From an uncultured Collinsella sp. (GTDB lineage Bacteria; Actinomycetota; Coriobacteriia; Coriobacteriales; Coriobacteriaceae), in the NCBI GenBank assembly GCA_900544465.1, contig UQVT01000003.1, positions 1 to 42,584 of the forward strand: 42,584 nucleotides of DNA, written 5' to 3'. Shown here one piece after another: positions 27,181-36,063 of this stretch. The notes beneath the pieces are model-generated. The model had not been told where the DNA came from and did not search any database. It saw only the letters and a program-made list of their open reading frames with translations. The number at the start of each line of letters is the position of its first letter. Position 1 is the first letter of the stretch. The translations under genes were made by a program, and so were the position numbers.

Positions 27181-27963
27181 ATGATGACCATGGCACAGGG
27201 CGCGCGGGAGACGCGCACGGCCGCCACGGCGAATTCCGTCACTGCCGCAGCCGGTGCTGCGGGGGATTACCTTACAAACGAAGAAGCGTACAAGATGCTG
27301 CGCGGTGCCAACTCCGGCGTGAAGCCCGAGCTTGGGCACAGGCTCTACCGCGTTGTTAAGCGTACGGTGGACATTGTCGCCGCCGGCGGAGCCCTGGTGT
27401 TGCTCTTTATTCCCGGGGTAATTCTGAGCGTGGTCATTTGCATAAAGAGCCCGGGCGCCAGCCCCCTATATTCACAGTGGCGCGTGGGCCGCGTGCGCAA
27501 AGACGGCACGTTCTACCTGTTTAAGATCTACAAGTTCCGCAGCATGGTTCCCAACGCAGACCAAATGCTCAAGGACTTGCAGGCCCAAAACGAGGCCACT
27601 GGCCCCATGTTTAAAATGAAGCACGACCCGCGCATTATTCCCGGTGTGGGTAACTTCATTCGCAAGCACAGCATCGACGAGCTGCCCCAGCTCATCAACG
27701 TGTTCTTGGGCCAAATGAACCTCATTGGCCCGCGCCCCGGCCTGCCGCGCGAGGTTGCCCTGTACAGCGAGCACGACATGAAGCGCCTGGCGGTAAAACC
27801 CGGCTGCAGCGGTCCTTGGCAGGTAATGGGCCGCAGCTACCTGGGCTTCAACGAAATGGTTGAGCTGGATCTTCGCTATATAGAGAATCGCAGCCTGCGC
27901 CAGGACCTGCGGTTGATATTCGGCACGCTGAAGACGATGTTCTCTGGGGAAGGTGCCGTGTAG
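27181..27963 (+). CDS. Undecaprenyl-phosphate sugar phosphotransferase (initiating enzyme)
   Basis: This 260-residue bacterial sugar transferase (PF02397) moves a sugar 1-phosphate onto undecaprenyl phosphate, the first step of repeat-unit assembly at the inner face of the membrane. One hydrophobic segment lies at about 63-88, probably a reentrant helix. Family signatures are KFRSM at 118-122, DELPQ at 166-170 and GPRPGLPREV at 183-192. It is the short form without the N-terminal multi-spanning domain of WbaP. ATG 27181 follows GGAG by 6 bp. The sugar donated cannot be read from the sequence. Confidence 0.93.
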   Translation: MMTMAQGARETRTAATANSVTAAAGAAGDYLTNEEAYKMLRGANSGVKPELGHRLYRVVKRTVDIVAAGGALVLLFIPGVILSVVICIKSPGASPLYSQWRVGRVRKDGTFYLFKIYKFRSMVPNADQMLKDLQAQNEATGPMFKMKHDPRIIPGVGNFIRKHSIDELPQLINVFLGQMNLIGPRPGLPREVALYSEHDMKRLAVKPGCSGPWQVMGRSYLGFNEMVELDLRYIENRSLRQDLRLIFGTLKTMFSGEGAV

Positions 27964-27964
27964 C

Positions 27965-29068
27965 ATGCGCATCGCCATGATAGGCCAAAAGAGAACGGGT
28001 TCGCGCGAGGGCGGCGTAGAAGTGGTGGTAGGCGAGCTTGCTCGCCGTATGGCAGACCTTGGTCACCAAGTAACCTGCTACGACCGTATGGGCGAAGGAG
28101 CTCCTTCCGAGCCCTACGAGAAGGATGGCTACCGCATCGTTCCCGTAAAGGCTCTGGACATCAAGGGGCTCTCTGCGCTCACGAGCAGCTTTGCCGCAAC
28201 AAGGGCCGCCATCAAAGACGGGGCAGACGTAATTCACTATCACGCAGAGGGGCCGTGTGTCCCCCTTCGTTTTGCGCGTTCCGCGGACATCAGGACCGTG
28301 GCAACGATCCACGGCCTGGACTGGCAGCGTGCAAAATGGGGCGGCTTGGCTTCCAAGTACATCAAGTTCGGCGAGGCGACGGCGGCCAAGTGCGCGGATG
28401 CGCTCATCGTGCTTTCCCGGGGCAATCAGGAGTACTTCAAGGAGGCTTACGGCCGCGAGGCTACGCTCATTCCCAACGGCATCACTCCCGAGGCGGATCT
28501 TCCCGCGAAGGAGATCTCCGAGCGCTTGGGGCTCACCCAGGGCTCCTATGTCCTCTACCTCGGTCGCATTGTGCCCGAGAAGCGACCGGAACTGTTGGTG
28601 GAGGCGTACAAGCAGGTAAAGACGGATAAGCGCCTGGTTATCGCGGGCGACTCCTCCGATACGGACGACTACGCCGTGGCGCTCAAAGAGGCTGCCGCGT
28701 CCGACCCCCGCGCGCTCTTTACCGGCCACGTTGAGGGCAACCTGCTCTCCGAGCTGTACTCCAACGCGTATTGCTACGCGCTCCCCTCCGACGTTGAGGG
28801 CCTGCCCATGAGCTTGCTGGAGGCCATGTCTCACGGTGCGGCATGCGTTACCTCGGATATTCCCGAGTGCGCGGATGTTCTGCAGGGTTGCGGGCTCACG
28901 TTCCCACACGGAGACGCGGGGGCGCTGCGCGACGTGCTTGAAGGCCTGATAGCGGATTCTGCCCAAGCGGAGAGGCTGGGCGCCATGGCACGTGACCGCG
29001 CGATTAATGGCTATGACTGGAACAGCGTCGTCCAAAGGACGCTTGCTTTGTATGAGGGTGTTGCGTAA
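27965..29068 (+). CDS. GT4 glycosyltransferase 1
   Basis: A 367-residue GT-B fold enzyme, glycosyltransferase family 4 type. The N-terminal domain starts MRIAMIGQKRTGSREGGVE with the Gly-rich acceptor loop. The C-terminal domain has YLGRIVPEKRPELLVEAY and the EX7E-type region SDVEGLPMSLLEAM. It adds a sugar to the lipid-linked unit on the cytoplasmic side; donor and linkage are unknown. ATG 27965 begins one base after the previous stop, with GGGGAAGG upstream. The N-terminus resembles annotated rhamnosyltransferases of exopolysaccharide loci. Confidence 0.9.
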   Translation: MRIAMIGQKRTGSREGGVEVVVGELARRMADLGHQVTCYDRMGEGAPSEPYEKDGYRIVPVKALDIKGLSALTSSFAATRAAIKDGADVIHYHAEGPCVPLRFARSADIRTVATIHGLDWQRAKWGGLASKYIKFGEATAAKCADALIVLSRGNQEYFKEAYGREATLIPNGITPEADLPAKEISERLGLTQGSYVLYLGRIVPEKRPELLVEAYKQVKTDKRLVIAGDSSDTDDYAVALKEAAASDPRALFTGHVEGNLLSELYSNAYCYALPSDVEGLPMSLLEAMSHGAACVTSDIPECADVLQGCGLTFPHGDAGALRDVLEGLIADSAQAERLGAMARDRAINGYDWNSVVQRTLALYEGVA

Positions 29069-30351
29069 TGAAGATCCTTCTTGTAAATAAGTTTCATTGG
29101 CGCAAGGGTGGAAGCGAGACGTACTACTTTGCTCTTGCCGATGGTCTTCGCGCTCTTGGGCATGAAGTTGCCTTCTTCAGCATGGAGGATGAGCGTAATG
29201 AGCCGACTGAGTGGTCGCGTTACTTTGTAACGAATCGCGACTATAACGGACCGAGCTCTATTGTCGATAAGGCGAAGGCCGCGCAGGCACTTGTGTATTC
29301 CAAAGAGGCGCGCGAGAAGTTCGATGCGCTGTGCCGTGAATTCCAGCCCGATGTAATCCATCTCAATCTCACTCATAGGCAGATTACGTTTTCCATCTTG
29401 GACGCTCCTTGGCTAAAGCAGCATCCAACGCCGGTTGTGTATACCTCGCACGACTTGATTCTTGCTTGCCCGAGCTATCTTATGCTTGATTCCGAGGGCA
29501 ACGTTTGCGATTCGTGTCTCGGGGGTCATTTTGGCAATTGCCTTAAGAAGAAGTGCGTAAAGGGTTCGATCGCAAAAAGCGCGTTAGCGGTGGCTGAGGC
29601 GGAGTGGCTTAAACGGCACAAAACCTATTCACGTCTCGATCGCATCATCTGCCCGAGTGAGTTCATGCGGAACAAGTTTATTGAAGCGGAGCTTCCCGAG
29701 CGTCAGCTTGTCCTCATGCGGAATTTCCTGAATCCCGATTCGATGTCACGGGAAGTTGCCAACCAAAATAATGAAGATCCCTACATGCTGTATCTGGGAC
29801 GCCTTTCTCGCGAGAAAGGCGTGTTAACGCTCGTGCATGCTTTTGAGAAGGCGGCACCGGTGATCCCTGATTGGCGTCTTGTTATTGCAGGCGATGGCCC
29901 TGAATGTGATGCTGTGAAGGTCAAAGTTTCCGCAATGCCAAACGAAATAAGCTCGAGGATTGAGCTGGTTGGATATAAAACCGGTGACGCCCTGCGCGGA
30001 CTTGTGAATCGAGCCACTCTGGCGGCTGCGCCGTCAGAGTGGCTCGAGAACGCGCCATATGCGGTTCTCGAGGCACTCGCCGCGGGCAAGCCCGTTATCG
30101 GTACGAACATGGGCGGAATACCCGAGCTGGTACGTGAGGGTGAAACGGGCTTCCTGGCTGAAGCCCACGATGAGGCAGGACTCGCAGATGCAATCCGTAG
30201 GGGTGCGGCGGTGGCCGCCGATCCTGCGGCTTACGCCGCGATGAGCGCGCATTGCCGTTCATTCGTGGCAGAGAACTGTAATCAAGAGAAATACATCCGG
30301 AATCTCGTCTCCCTGTATCAAGAACTAATTGACCGGAAGGTGGTGGCCTAA
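29068..30351 (+). CDS. GT4 glycosyltransferase 2
   Basis: A 427-residue GT-B enzyme beginning MKILLVNKFHWRKGGSETYY, with YLGRLSREKGVLTLVHAF near 240 and PSEWLENAPYAVLEALAAGKPV near 315-335, the family donor-site region. A cysteine-rich insert (CDSCLGGHFGNC and nearby KKKC) at about 150-165 is common in a GT4 subgroup of capsule loci. Its ATG overlaps the previous stop (TAATG), so translation is coupled. The coding sequence contains strong palindromes, listed separately. Confidence 0.9.
   Translation: MKILLVNKFHWRKGGSETYYFALADGLRALGHEVAFFSMEDERNEPTEWSRYFVTNRDYNGPSSIVDKAKAAQALVYSKEAREKFDALCREFQPDVIHLNLTHRQITFSILDAPWLKQHPTPVVYTSHDLILACPSYLMLDSEGNVCDSCLGGHFGNCLKKKCVKGSIAKSALAVAEAEWLKRHKTYSRLDRIICPSEFMRNKFIEAELPERQLVLMRNFLNPDSMSREVANQNNEDPYMLYLGRLSREKGVLTLVHAFEKAAPVIPDWRLVIAGDGPECDAVKVKVSAMPNEISSRIELVGYKTGDALRGLVNRATLAAAPSEWLENAPYAVLEALAAGKPVIGTNMGGIPELVREGETGFLAEAHDEAGLADAIRRGAAVAADPAAYAAMSAHCRSFVAENCNQEKYIRNLVSLYQELIDRKVVA
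29799..29822. repeat. Perfect 24-bp palindrome inside the GT4-2 gene
   Basis: ACGCCTTTCTCG (29799-29810) is followed at once by its exact reverse complement (29811-29822). It encodes the conserved segment GRLSREKGV. Confidence 0.85.
30009..30078 (+). other. Competing hairpins inside the GT4-2 gene
   Basis: Hairpin 1: 30009-30026 pairs with 30030-30047 (18 bp, one wobble, 3-nt loop). Hairpin 2: 30037-30051 pairs with 30064-30078 (14 of 15 bp, 12-nt loop). They share 30037-30047, so only one can form. TCGAGCCACTC at 30009-30019 recurs as TCGAGGCACTC at 30068-30078 in a different reading frame. Confidence 0.7.
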
Positions 30352-30354
30352 CCC

Positions 30355-31491
30355 ATGGCCGAGAAGAAACTCAACGGAACCGTAATCGTAACGTACCGCT
30401 GCAACGCGCGCTGCACCATGTGCAACCGCTACAAGGCTCCCAGCCGTCCGGAGGAGGAGCTCTCCCTCGACGTGATCAAGAAGCTCCCGCGCATGTACTT
30501 CACCAACATCACCGGTGGCGAGCCCTTCATCAGGACCGACCTTGCGGATATCGTGCGCGAGCTGTACAAGAAGTCCGACCGCATCGTCATCTCCACCAAC
30601 GGCTTCTTCACCGACCGCATCATCGCCCTTGCCGAGGAATTCCCCCAGGTGGGAATCCGCATCTCCATCGAGGGTCTGCAGCAGACCAACGATGAGATCC
30701 GCGGTCTCCAGAACGGCTTCAACCGCGGCTACGAGACGCTCAAGAAGCTCGTGGAAATGAAGCACCCGGACGTGGGCTTTGGCATGACGGTGCAGGATCG
30801 CAACGCTGCGGACTTGGTGCCGCTGTACAAGCTTTCCGACGAGCTCGGCATGGAGTTCGCCACCGCCAGCCTGCACAACAGCTTCTACTTTGTCGAGGCG
30901 AAGAACATCATCAAGGACCGTCCCATGGTGGCCCAGAACTTCGAGGACCTGGTAAACGAGCTCCTCAAGTCCAACGAGCCCAAGAAGTGGTTCCGCGCGT
31001 ACTTCAACATGGGCCTCATCAACTACATCTATGGGCAGAAGCGCCTGCTCCCGTGCGATATGGCGTTCGACACGTTCTTCATCGACCCCTACGGCGACGT
31101 CATGCCCTGCAACGGCACCAAGGAGAAGCTCGTTATGGGCAACCTTAACGACGAGTCTTGGTATGAGCTGTGGGAGAGCGCCCAGGCCGAGAAAGTGCGC
31201 GGCTGCGTGCGCCACTGCGACCGCAACTGCTGGATGATCGGCTCCGTGTCTCCTGCCATGCACAAGTACATCTGGAAACCCGCGTCGTGGGTGCTGGCGC
31301 ACAAGCTCAAGCCCGGCAAGAAGTTCGACATGCACGAGCTCCCCATCGTGCGCGACTACGAGTCGGGCAAGGTGACGAAGGAGGAGCTGGACGCTCTTTC
31401 CACCTGCGACATGCACGCCGCGATCAAAGACGGCCTTTCCGACGCAAGCCGAGCCGACGCGCACGTGTACGAGACTGAGGAGGCGCTGTAG
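30355..31491 (+). CDS. Radical SAM protein with SPASM-like C-terminal cysteines
   Basis: A 378-residue radical SAM enzyme. The cluster-binding motif is Cys16-x3-Cys20-x2-Cys23 and GGEP lies at 54-57. C-terminal cysteines at about 234, 252, 284, 288 and 292 suggest one auxiliary iron-sulfur cluster of SPASM/twitch type. Such proteins carry out radical chemistry on peptides, cofactors or sugars. Inside a capsule locus a sugar or lipid-linked saccharide modification is the likeliest job, but this is inference. Codon use is very GC-biased and uniform compared with flanking glycosyltransferases. GGAAGGTGG precedes ATG 30355. Confidence 0.88.
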   Translation: MAEKKLNGTVIVTYRCNARCTMCNRYKAPSRPEEELSLDVIKKLPRMYFTNITGGEPFIRTDLADIVRELYKKSDRIVISTNGFFTDRIIALAEEFPQVGIRISIEGLQQTNDEIRGLQNGFNRGYETLKKLVEMKHPDVGFGMTVQDRNAADLVPLYKLSDELGMEFATASLHNSFYFVEAKNIIKDRPMVAQNFEDLVNELLKSNEPKKWFRAYFNMGLINYIYGQKRLLPCDMAFDTFFIDPYGDVMPCNGTKEKLVMGNLNDESWYELWESAQAEKVRGCVRHCDRNCWMIGSVSPAMHKYIWKPASWVLAHKLKPGKKFDMHELPIVRDYESGKVTKEELDALSTCDMHAAIKDGLSDASRADAHVYETEEAL

Positions 31492-31563
31492 TGCAGCCGG
31501 GTGGAAAAATCGAATGCAAAAATTCAGAAATAGCGGTTGCTCGATATCAATCGGAGGAAACAC

Positions 31564-32667
31564 GTGAAAGTATCCTGCATAACCAGGCACGCAATCTCTA
31601 ATTATGGCTCCCTGCTCCAGGCATATGCGACACAACGAGCGGTAGAGAGCTTGGGGCATGAGTTCGAGATTATGGACTATGTACCTGCTTGTGAGGACGT
31701 ATCCCAGCAGGTGAGGACGCTTCTTTCGACAAAGCCGTCCTGGAACGGGAACCCGTTGAAGAAGTCTGTCTACAGACTTCTGATGGAGCCTGAGACAAGG
31801 GTGGCGGGCAAGCGGTTTGCGCGTGAGCGTTCCCAGCTGCTTAAGATGAGCCCTCACTATGCATCCCTGGAGGAGCTGAAGGCTAATCCGCCCAAGGCCG
31901 ATGTCTATATGACTGGAAGCGATCAGGTGTGGGGTCCCATCAGCTCGGGCGCATACGACCTGTCATACGCGCTTGAGTTTGCTCCCGAGGGCGCAAGGCG
32001 CATCTCATATGCGGCAAGCTTTGGTAAGAAGAATATCCCGGATAGCGTGCGCCCCAGGTTTCTCGAGGACCTTCGAGCATATGAGGCCGTGTTCGTACGC
32101 GAGGATGCCGCGCGCGAGCAGCTTGCCTCGTGGGGCATAGAGGCCGGACAGGTTGTCGATCCCACGCTGCTGCTTGATGGCGAGGCGTGGAGAAGGATGG
32201 CGGCACCTGCCCCGAAGGGCGAATACATCCTCGTCTACCAGATTCACAGCGACCCGACGGTGGGGCAGTACGCCGTGAAGGTTGCCAAAAAGCTTGGCTT
32301 GCCCCTGATACGGATCTCCGCAAGCCTGCACCAGGCCTCACGCGAGGGCAAGTTCAAGTGGCTGCCGACGCTTGCTGAGTTTCTCTCGTATGTCGACAAC
32401 GCAGCATGCCTAGTCACGGACTCGTTCCACGGTACGGCTTTTGCCATAAATCTCAATACGCCGCTGGTAGAAGTGCTGCCCAAGAACGGAACCTCGAGCA
32501 GGAACGTGAGTATTCTGCGACTCACGGACCTCACGGACAGAGTGATTCAGAATCTAGATGATGTCGAGTTAGCATCCAAGCAGATTGACTTTGGTCGGGT
32601 CAACGATGTGATGGGTGCGGAGAGGGAGAAGTCCCTAGCGCAGCTCAAGAGCATGATTGAGGAGTAG
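31564..32667 (+). CDS. Polysaccharide pyruvyl transferase family protein 1
   Basis: A 367-residue member of PF04230, whose characterised relatives add a pyruvate ketal to sugars of surface polysaccharides from phosphoenolpyruvate. Visible family blocks are NYGSLLQAYATQ near the N-terminus, MTGSDQVWG near 118-126, VVDPTLLL, and TDSFHGTAFAINLNTP in the C-terminal half. GTG 31564 follows GGAGG by 6 bp and gives the normal N-terminus MKVSCITRHAISNYGS; an upstream TTG at 31537 is less likely. Two small perfect hairpins lie at 31744-31757 and 31760-31781. It overlaps by a few codons' distance with the FrhB-like gene that follows. Confidence 0.9.
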   Translation: MKVSCITRHAISNYGSLLQAYATQRAVESLGHEFEIMDYVPACEDVSQQVRTLLSTKPSWNGNPLKKSVYRLLMEPETRVAGKRFARERSQLLKMSPHYASLEELKANPPKADVYMTGSDQVWGPISSGAYDLSYALEFAPEGARRISYAASFGKKNIPDSVRPRFLEDLRAYEAVFVREDAAREQLASWGIEAGQVVDPTLLLDGEAWRRMAAPAPKGEYILVYQIHSDPTVGQYAVKVAKKLGLPLIRISASLHQASREGKFKWLPTLAEFLSYVDNAACLVTDSFHGTAFAINLNTPLVEVLPKNGTSSRNVSILRLTDLTDRVIQNLDDVELASKQIDFGRVNDVMGAEREKSLAQLKSMIEE

Positions 32668-32671
32668 GGCA

Positions 32672-33799
32672 TTGTCAAACGTTGGCACTAGGACGGTATG
32701 CAAGAAGGATATGTGCGCTGGCTGTATGGCCTGCGTCGATTCATGCCGACATGGAGCGATTGCCATTGAGGATACGATTGAGGCGTATAACGCCCGTATT
32801 GATCCTACAAGGTGCGTGGGATGTGGACTGTGCGAGAAAACGTGTCCCCAGATGGTATCCCCATCTTCGTTGCGTCCTCTCGAGTGGCTACAGGGGTGGG
32901 CGAAAGATACATCGCTCAGAATGTCATCTTCGTCCGGGGGTCTGGCTACGGCCATCTCGGAGGCGTTTGTGGCGTCAAATGGATTAGTGTGTTCATGTGC
33001 ACAGGAGGGCGGTGAGTTCCGGTTCCACCTCACTTCTGATGCGGATTACTTGAGGAGGGCCCAAGGCTCCAAATACGTCAAAAGCAATCCGCTTGGTGCG
33101 TACCGCGAGGTTAGGGAGGCCCTGCAAGGTGGTCAAAGGGTTCTCTTTATCGGTCTTCCTTGTCAGGTTGCTGCGATGCGTAACTTCGTTGGAAGCCGTT
33201 TAGCCGATTCCCTTTACACCATCGACCTTATCTGTCATGGTTCACCGTCCCCCAAGGTCCTGAGCCGATTCTTGGAAGAGACAGGTAACAACCTGTCTAA
33301 TGAGCTGAAACTGGACTTTCGAAAGAAAGTCCAGTTTCAGCTCCGCTATCGTGGAGCTGAAACTGTGGGTAGGACGGGTGTCCGCGATCGCTACTCGATT
33401 GCTTTCCTCTCGGGTTTACCGTATACGGAAGGCTGCTACTCCTGCCGCTACGCCAAGGGTGATCGTGTCTCCGATATTACGCTTGGCGATTCATGGGGTA
33501 GCGAGCTTTCTGATGAGGTCGCGAACGGGATATCCCTCGCACTTGTGCAGACAGACAAGGGTCGAGAACTGTTAGAAATGACGGACCTTGAGCTTTTGCC
33601 GGTTGATCCTGGTCTAGCTGTGGCCAACAATGAACAGCTTCAACGTCCTTCGACGAAGCCTATAGAAAGAAATACCTTTATGGACGGCTTTCGTAACGGG
33701 GTACGGGTTAACCGACTCGTTCTCAGGGCGAGGCCAAAAGACTGCGCCAAGTACTTGGTCAAGGATATACTACTTGCACTGGGTTTGCTCAGGGGTTAA
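32672..33799 (+). CDS. FrhB-like iron-sulfur flavoprotein 1 (F420 hydrogenase/dehydrogenase beta-subunit family)
   Basis: A 375-residue protein with two ferredoxin-type [4Fe-4S] motifs at the N-terminus (Cys15, 18, 21, 25 and Cys48, 51, 54, 58), then the FrhB N- and C-terminal domains with SSSSGGLATAIS, GLPCQVAAMRNF, DLICHGSPSPKV and DITLGDSWG. FrhB itself carries FAD and reduces coenzyme F420. Capsule-locus homologues are common next to pyruvyl transferases but have no established reaction, and no F420 biosynthesis gene is seen here. TTG 32672 follows GGAG by 7 bp. The start is only 4 bp after the pyruvyl transferase stop. Confidence 0.88.
   Translation: MSNVGTRTVCKKDMCAGCMACVDSCRHGAIAIEDTIEAYNARIDPTRCVGCGLCEKTCPQMVSPSSLRPLEWLQGWAKDTSLRMSSSSGGLATAISEAFVASNGLVCSCAQEGGEFRFHLTSDADYLRRAQGSKYVKSNPLGAYREVREALQGGQRVLFIGLPCQVAAMRNFVGSRLADSLYTIDLICHGSPSPKVLSRFLEETGNNLSNELKLDFRKKVQFQLRYRGAETVGRTGVRDRYSIAFLSGLPYTEGCYSCRYAKGDRVSDITLGDSWGSELSDEVANGISLALVQTDKGRELLEMTDLELLPVDPGLAVANNEQLQRPSTKPIERNTFMDGFRNGVRVNRLVLRARPKDCAKYLVKDILLALGLLRG
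33302..33365 (+). other. Competing hairpins inside FrhB-like gene 1
   Basis: Hairpin 1: 33302-33320 pairs perfectly with 33325-33343 (19 bp, GAAA loop). Hairpin 2: 33332-33344 pairs perfectly with 33353-33365 (13 bp, 8-nt loop). They share 33332-33343, so they exclude each other. GAGCTGAAACTG occurs at 33302-33313 and again at 33354-33365, in a different reading frame (ELKL versus AET). Confidence 0.85.
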
Positions 33800-33845
33800 C
33801 ACATCGAGAGCGTTTGCTTTAGGCATTAATGATAAGGTAATCCAT

Positions 33846-34784
33846 ATGTTGAGTAATTCCAAGGTGCCAAAGTGCGTCGTATTAATGGCGTCATACAACG
33901 GCATCCCATTTATTTCAGAACAAATTGACAGCATTCTCTCGCAGGCTGAAGTTGACGTACGTCTTTTTGTCCGTGATGACGGGTCATCTGATGGTACTCG
34001 TGATCTTCTGCAGCGCTATGCAGATGAGGGCAGTCTGACTTTGTTAACAGGAGAAAACCTAGGACCTGCTTTAGGGTTTTTGACGTTGTTGCGGAATGCT
34101 CCCGAAGCTGATTACTATGCGTTTTCCGACCAAGATGATATTTGGGATAGCGATAAACTGATAACTGCGATTAAACAGCTTAAGAAGCAGGAGAATTTGG
34201 CTCTTTATCATTGCAATTCAAGACTTGTAGATTCAGCTGGTAATGAGATGGGCCGGTTAACCTATGGGCAACAAAGGTGCATATCTTATCGAGATAACGA
34301 CCCTCTCAACCAGCTTTGCATTGGGTCACCTATGGGATGTACGCAAGTATTTGATAGGCGTATTTGGGAAGTTGTTTGCTTGCATGAGCTGCCCCATCCC
34401 GTCATCATGCATGATAAGCTGATAGCTAATCTATGCGTGCTGCTGGGTTATCGGATTGTTTTCGATGCTTCTCCTCATATGGGATATCGCCAGCATGGTC
34501 GTAATGTGGTCGGTGTGAGTACTGATTTACCATCTAAAGTGATTGAGAAAATCAATAGTTTTTGTCATCCGCGAGAGATTACTCTTGCAAAGCAAGTTAC
34601 TGGACTTCTTTCAACTTATTCCGACTGCATTCTTCCTCCAGAGCGTGCTCTTGGAGAGTTGGTATCGAAAATGGACGCTTCTTTCATGGCTAGGTGCAGG
34701 GTTTCTTTCTCTTCGAGGCTGAATTTCGGCAGTCTACAAGAGGGCCTTTTCAATAGATCTCTCCTCTTGTTTGGGAAGCGATGA
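33846..34784 (+). CDS. GT2 glycosyltransferase
   Basis: A 312-residue GT-A fold enzyme of family 2. ASYNG and QIDSIL lie in the N-terminal strand-helix, RDDGSSDGT is the nucleotide-binding Asp region, and FSDQDDIWD is the DxD metal site. The FSDQDDIW block is typical of rhamnosyltransferase-like members. ATG 33846 follows AAGG by 8 bp; the frame is open further upstream but has no better start. The gene is clearly more AT-rich than its neighbours, which suggests separate acquisition. Confidence 0.88.
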   Translation: MLSNSKVPKCVVLMASYNGIPFISEQIDSILSQAEVDVRLFVRDDGSSDGTRDLLQRYADEGSLTLLTGENLGPALGFLTLLRNAPEADYYAFSDQDDIWDSDKLITAIKQLKKQENLALYHCNSRLVDSAGNEMGRLTYGQQRCISYRDNDPLNQLCIGSPMGCTQVFDRRIWEVVCLHELPHPVIMHDKLIANLCVLLGYRIVFDASPHMGYRQHGRNVVGVSTDLPSKVIEKINSFCHPREITLAKQVTGLLSTYSDCILPPERALGELVSKMDASFMARCRVSFSSRLNFGSLQEGLFNRSLLLFGKR

Positions 34785-34785
34785 T

Positions 34786-36063
34786 ATGAGTAAAAGCATC
34801 CCCAAACCGCACAATAGTGGGTACGTCCTAGCGCTTGCCTTTTGCGACTATCTCAAGGACAAGACCGGCACCCCAAAGGCTATTATGGCGAGTCAGCAGG
34901 CCATGGCGTCGCACGGCATAAGTTACGTCTATCTCCACTCGGTTAAGAAGACCCTGTTCAGGGACGACCAGATGCTATTTTGCGAATTCGGGGTTACGGT
35001 CGACGGGGTGGAGGCTGGTGTTTTCAGTATTGCCCAGGTGTGCGAGGCCCTTTGCAGCTGGCAAAAAAGCGGCTTCAGCCTTCTTGAGCTTCATATCCAC
35101 CACCTTCTGTACGTGAGCCTTGAGAAAGTCTCCGAACTGCTAAAAGTTACAGGCAAAACACCGGTCAGGGCCTTTCTCCACGACTATTACCTGTGTTGTA
35201 CAAGCTATAACCTCCAAAATAGGAGCGGCTTTTGTGACAGCTCAAGGCTCGGCGACGCTCCCTGCGAGAAATGCCCCCACTTCAGTAACAGCCTTCGTGT
35301 GGAGTCGAAGATCCAAGGGCTGTTTGACTCCATCAAAAATCTCCGTTTTGTTGCACCTTCGACCTATACGAAGAATCGGTTTCTCTCATTCAGGCCCCAA
35401 TACGAGGGCCTTGTTGATGTAATACCGCACCAAAAGCTGCTTGGAGAGTATCTGGGCAACAGACGTCCTCTGAACGCAGGGGAGCGCATCAGGGTTGCCT
35501 TTCTGGGGATGCCGAGGAAGACAAAGGGCTGGGAGACCTGGCTTCGCCTCGTATCTGCGGTCGATGAACAAGAGTACGAGTTCTTCGTCTTCAACAGCTC
35601 GAACGATATGTATCCAGGGATGAACAAGCGGTTTGTCGAATTTGATGAGAAGCACCCAAATGCCATGACCGACTCTCTCAGGGAGTGCGAGATTGCCATC
35701 GTTGTCATGTGGCCATCTTGTCCAGAGACCTATAGCTACACCTGTATGGAATCTTACTCCGCAAACGCTTATACGATTTCGAGTGCATGTGCAGGCAATG
35801 TCGCCGACTTTGTCGTTGAGCATGGGTCCGGTTTGGTGCTGAATAACGAGGAGGAGCTAATCGGGCTGTTTAGGGATAAGAGCCGGCTTATCAGGGAGGT
35901 CAATCGTTTCAGGAGCGGAAAGCCTGGTCCGCTCGATCTTGTCGATTCAGATGAGATCGTAGACCTGCTTCCATGCTCCTCGGTAGGTCTCAACACGGGA
36001 GTTCACATGCACACGAGGCTGATTGAACGTGTGCTGCTGGAGGTACTCAATGCAAGATCATAG
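34786..36063 (+). CDS. GT-B type glycosyltransferase (GT4-like)
   Basis: A 425-residue protein. The N-terminal half has HDYYLCCTSYNLQNRSGFC and GDAPCEKCPHF, the cysteine-containing insert also seen in some GT4 enzymes. The C-terminal half has AFLGMPRKTKGWETWLRL, a variant of the donor-domain start, and the block SCPETYSYTCMESYSANAY, equivalent to the PSxxExxxxxxxEA region. I infer a glycosyltransferase; the donor is unknown. ATG 34786 starts one base after the previous stop. Confidence 0.75.
   Translation: MSKSIPKPHNSGYVLALAFCDYLKDKTGTPKAIMASQQAMASHGISYVYLHSVKKTLFRDDQMLFCEFGVTVDGVEAGVFSIAQVCEALCSWQKSGFSLLELHIHHLLYVSLEKVSELLKVTGKTPVRAFLHDYYLCCTSYNLQNRSGFCDSSRLGDAPCEKCPHFSNSLRVESKIQGLFDSIKNLRFVAPSTYTKNRFLSFRPQYEGLVDVIPHQKLLGEYLGNRRPLNAGERIRVAFLGMPRKTKGWETWLRLVSAVDEQEYEFFVFNSSNDMYPGMNKRFVEFDEKHPNAMTDSLRECEIAIVVMWPSCPETYSYTCMESYSANAYTISSACAGNVADFVVEHGSGLVLNNEEELIGLFRDKSRLIREVNRFRSGKPGPLDLVDSDEIVDLLPCSSVGLNTGVHMHTRLIERVLLEVLNARS

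Noticed and set aside
32672..33799. True coenzyme F420 hydrogenase or dehydrogenase subunit
   Set aside because: The homology is to the FrhB domain only; there are no hydrogenase subunits or F420 genes nearby, and the setting is a capsule locus.
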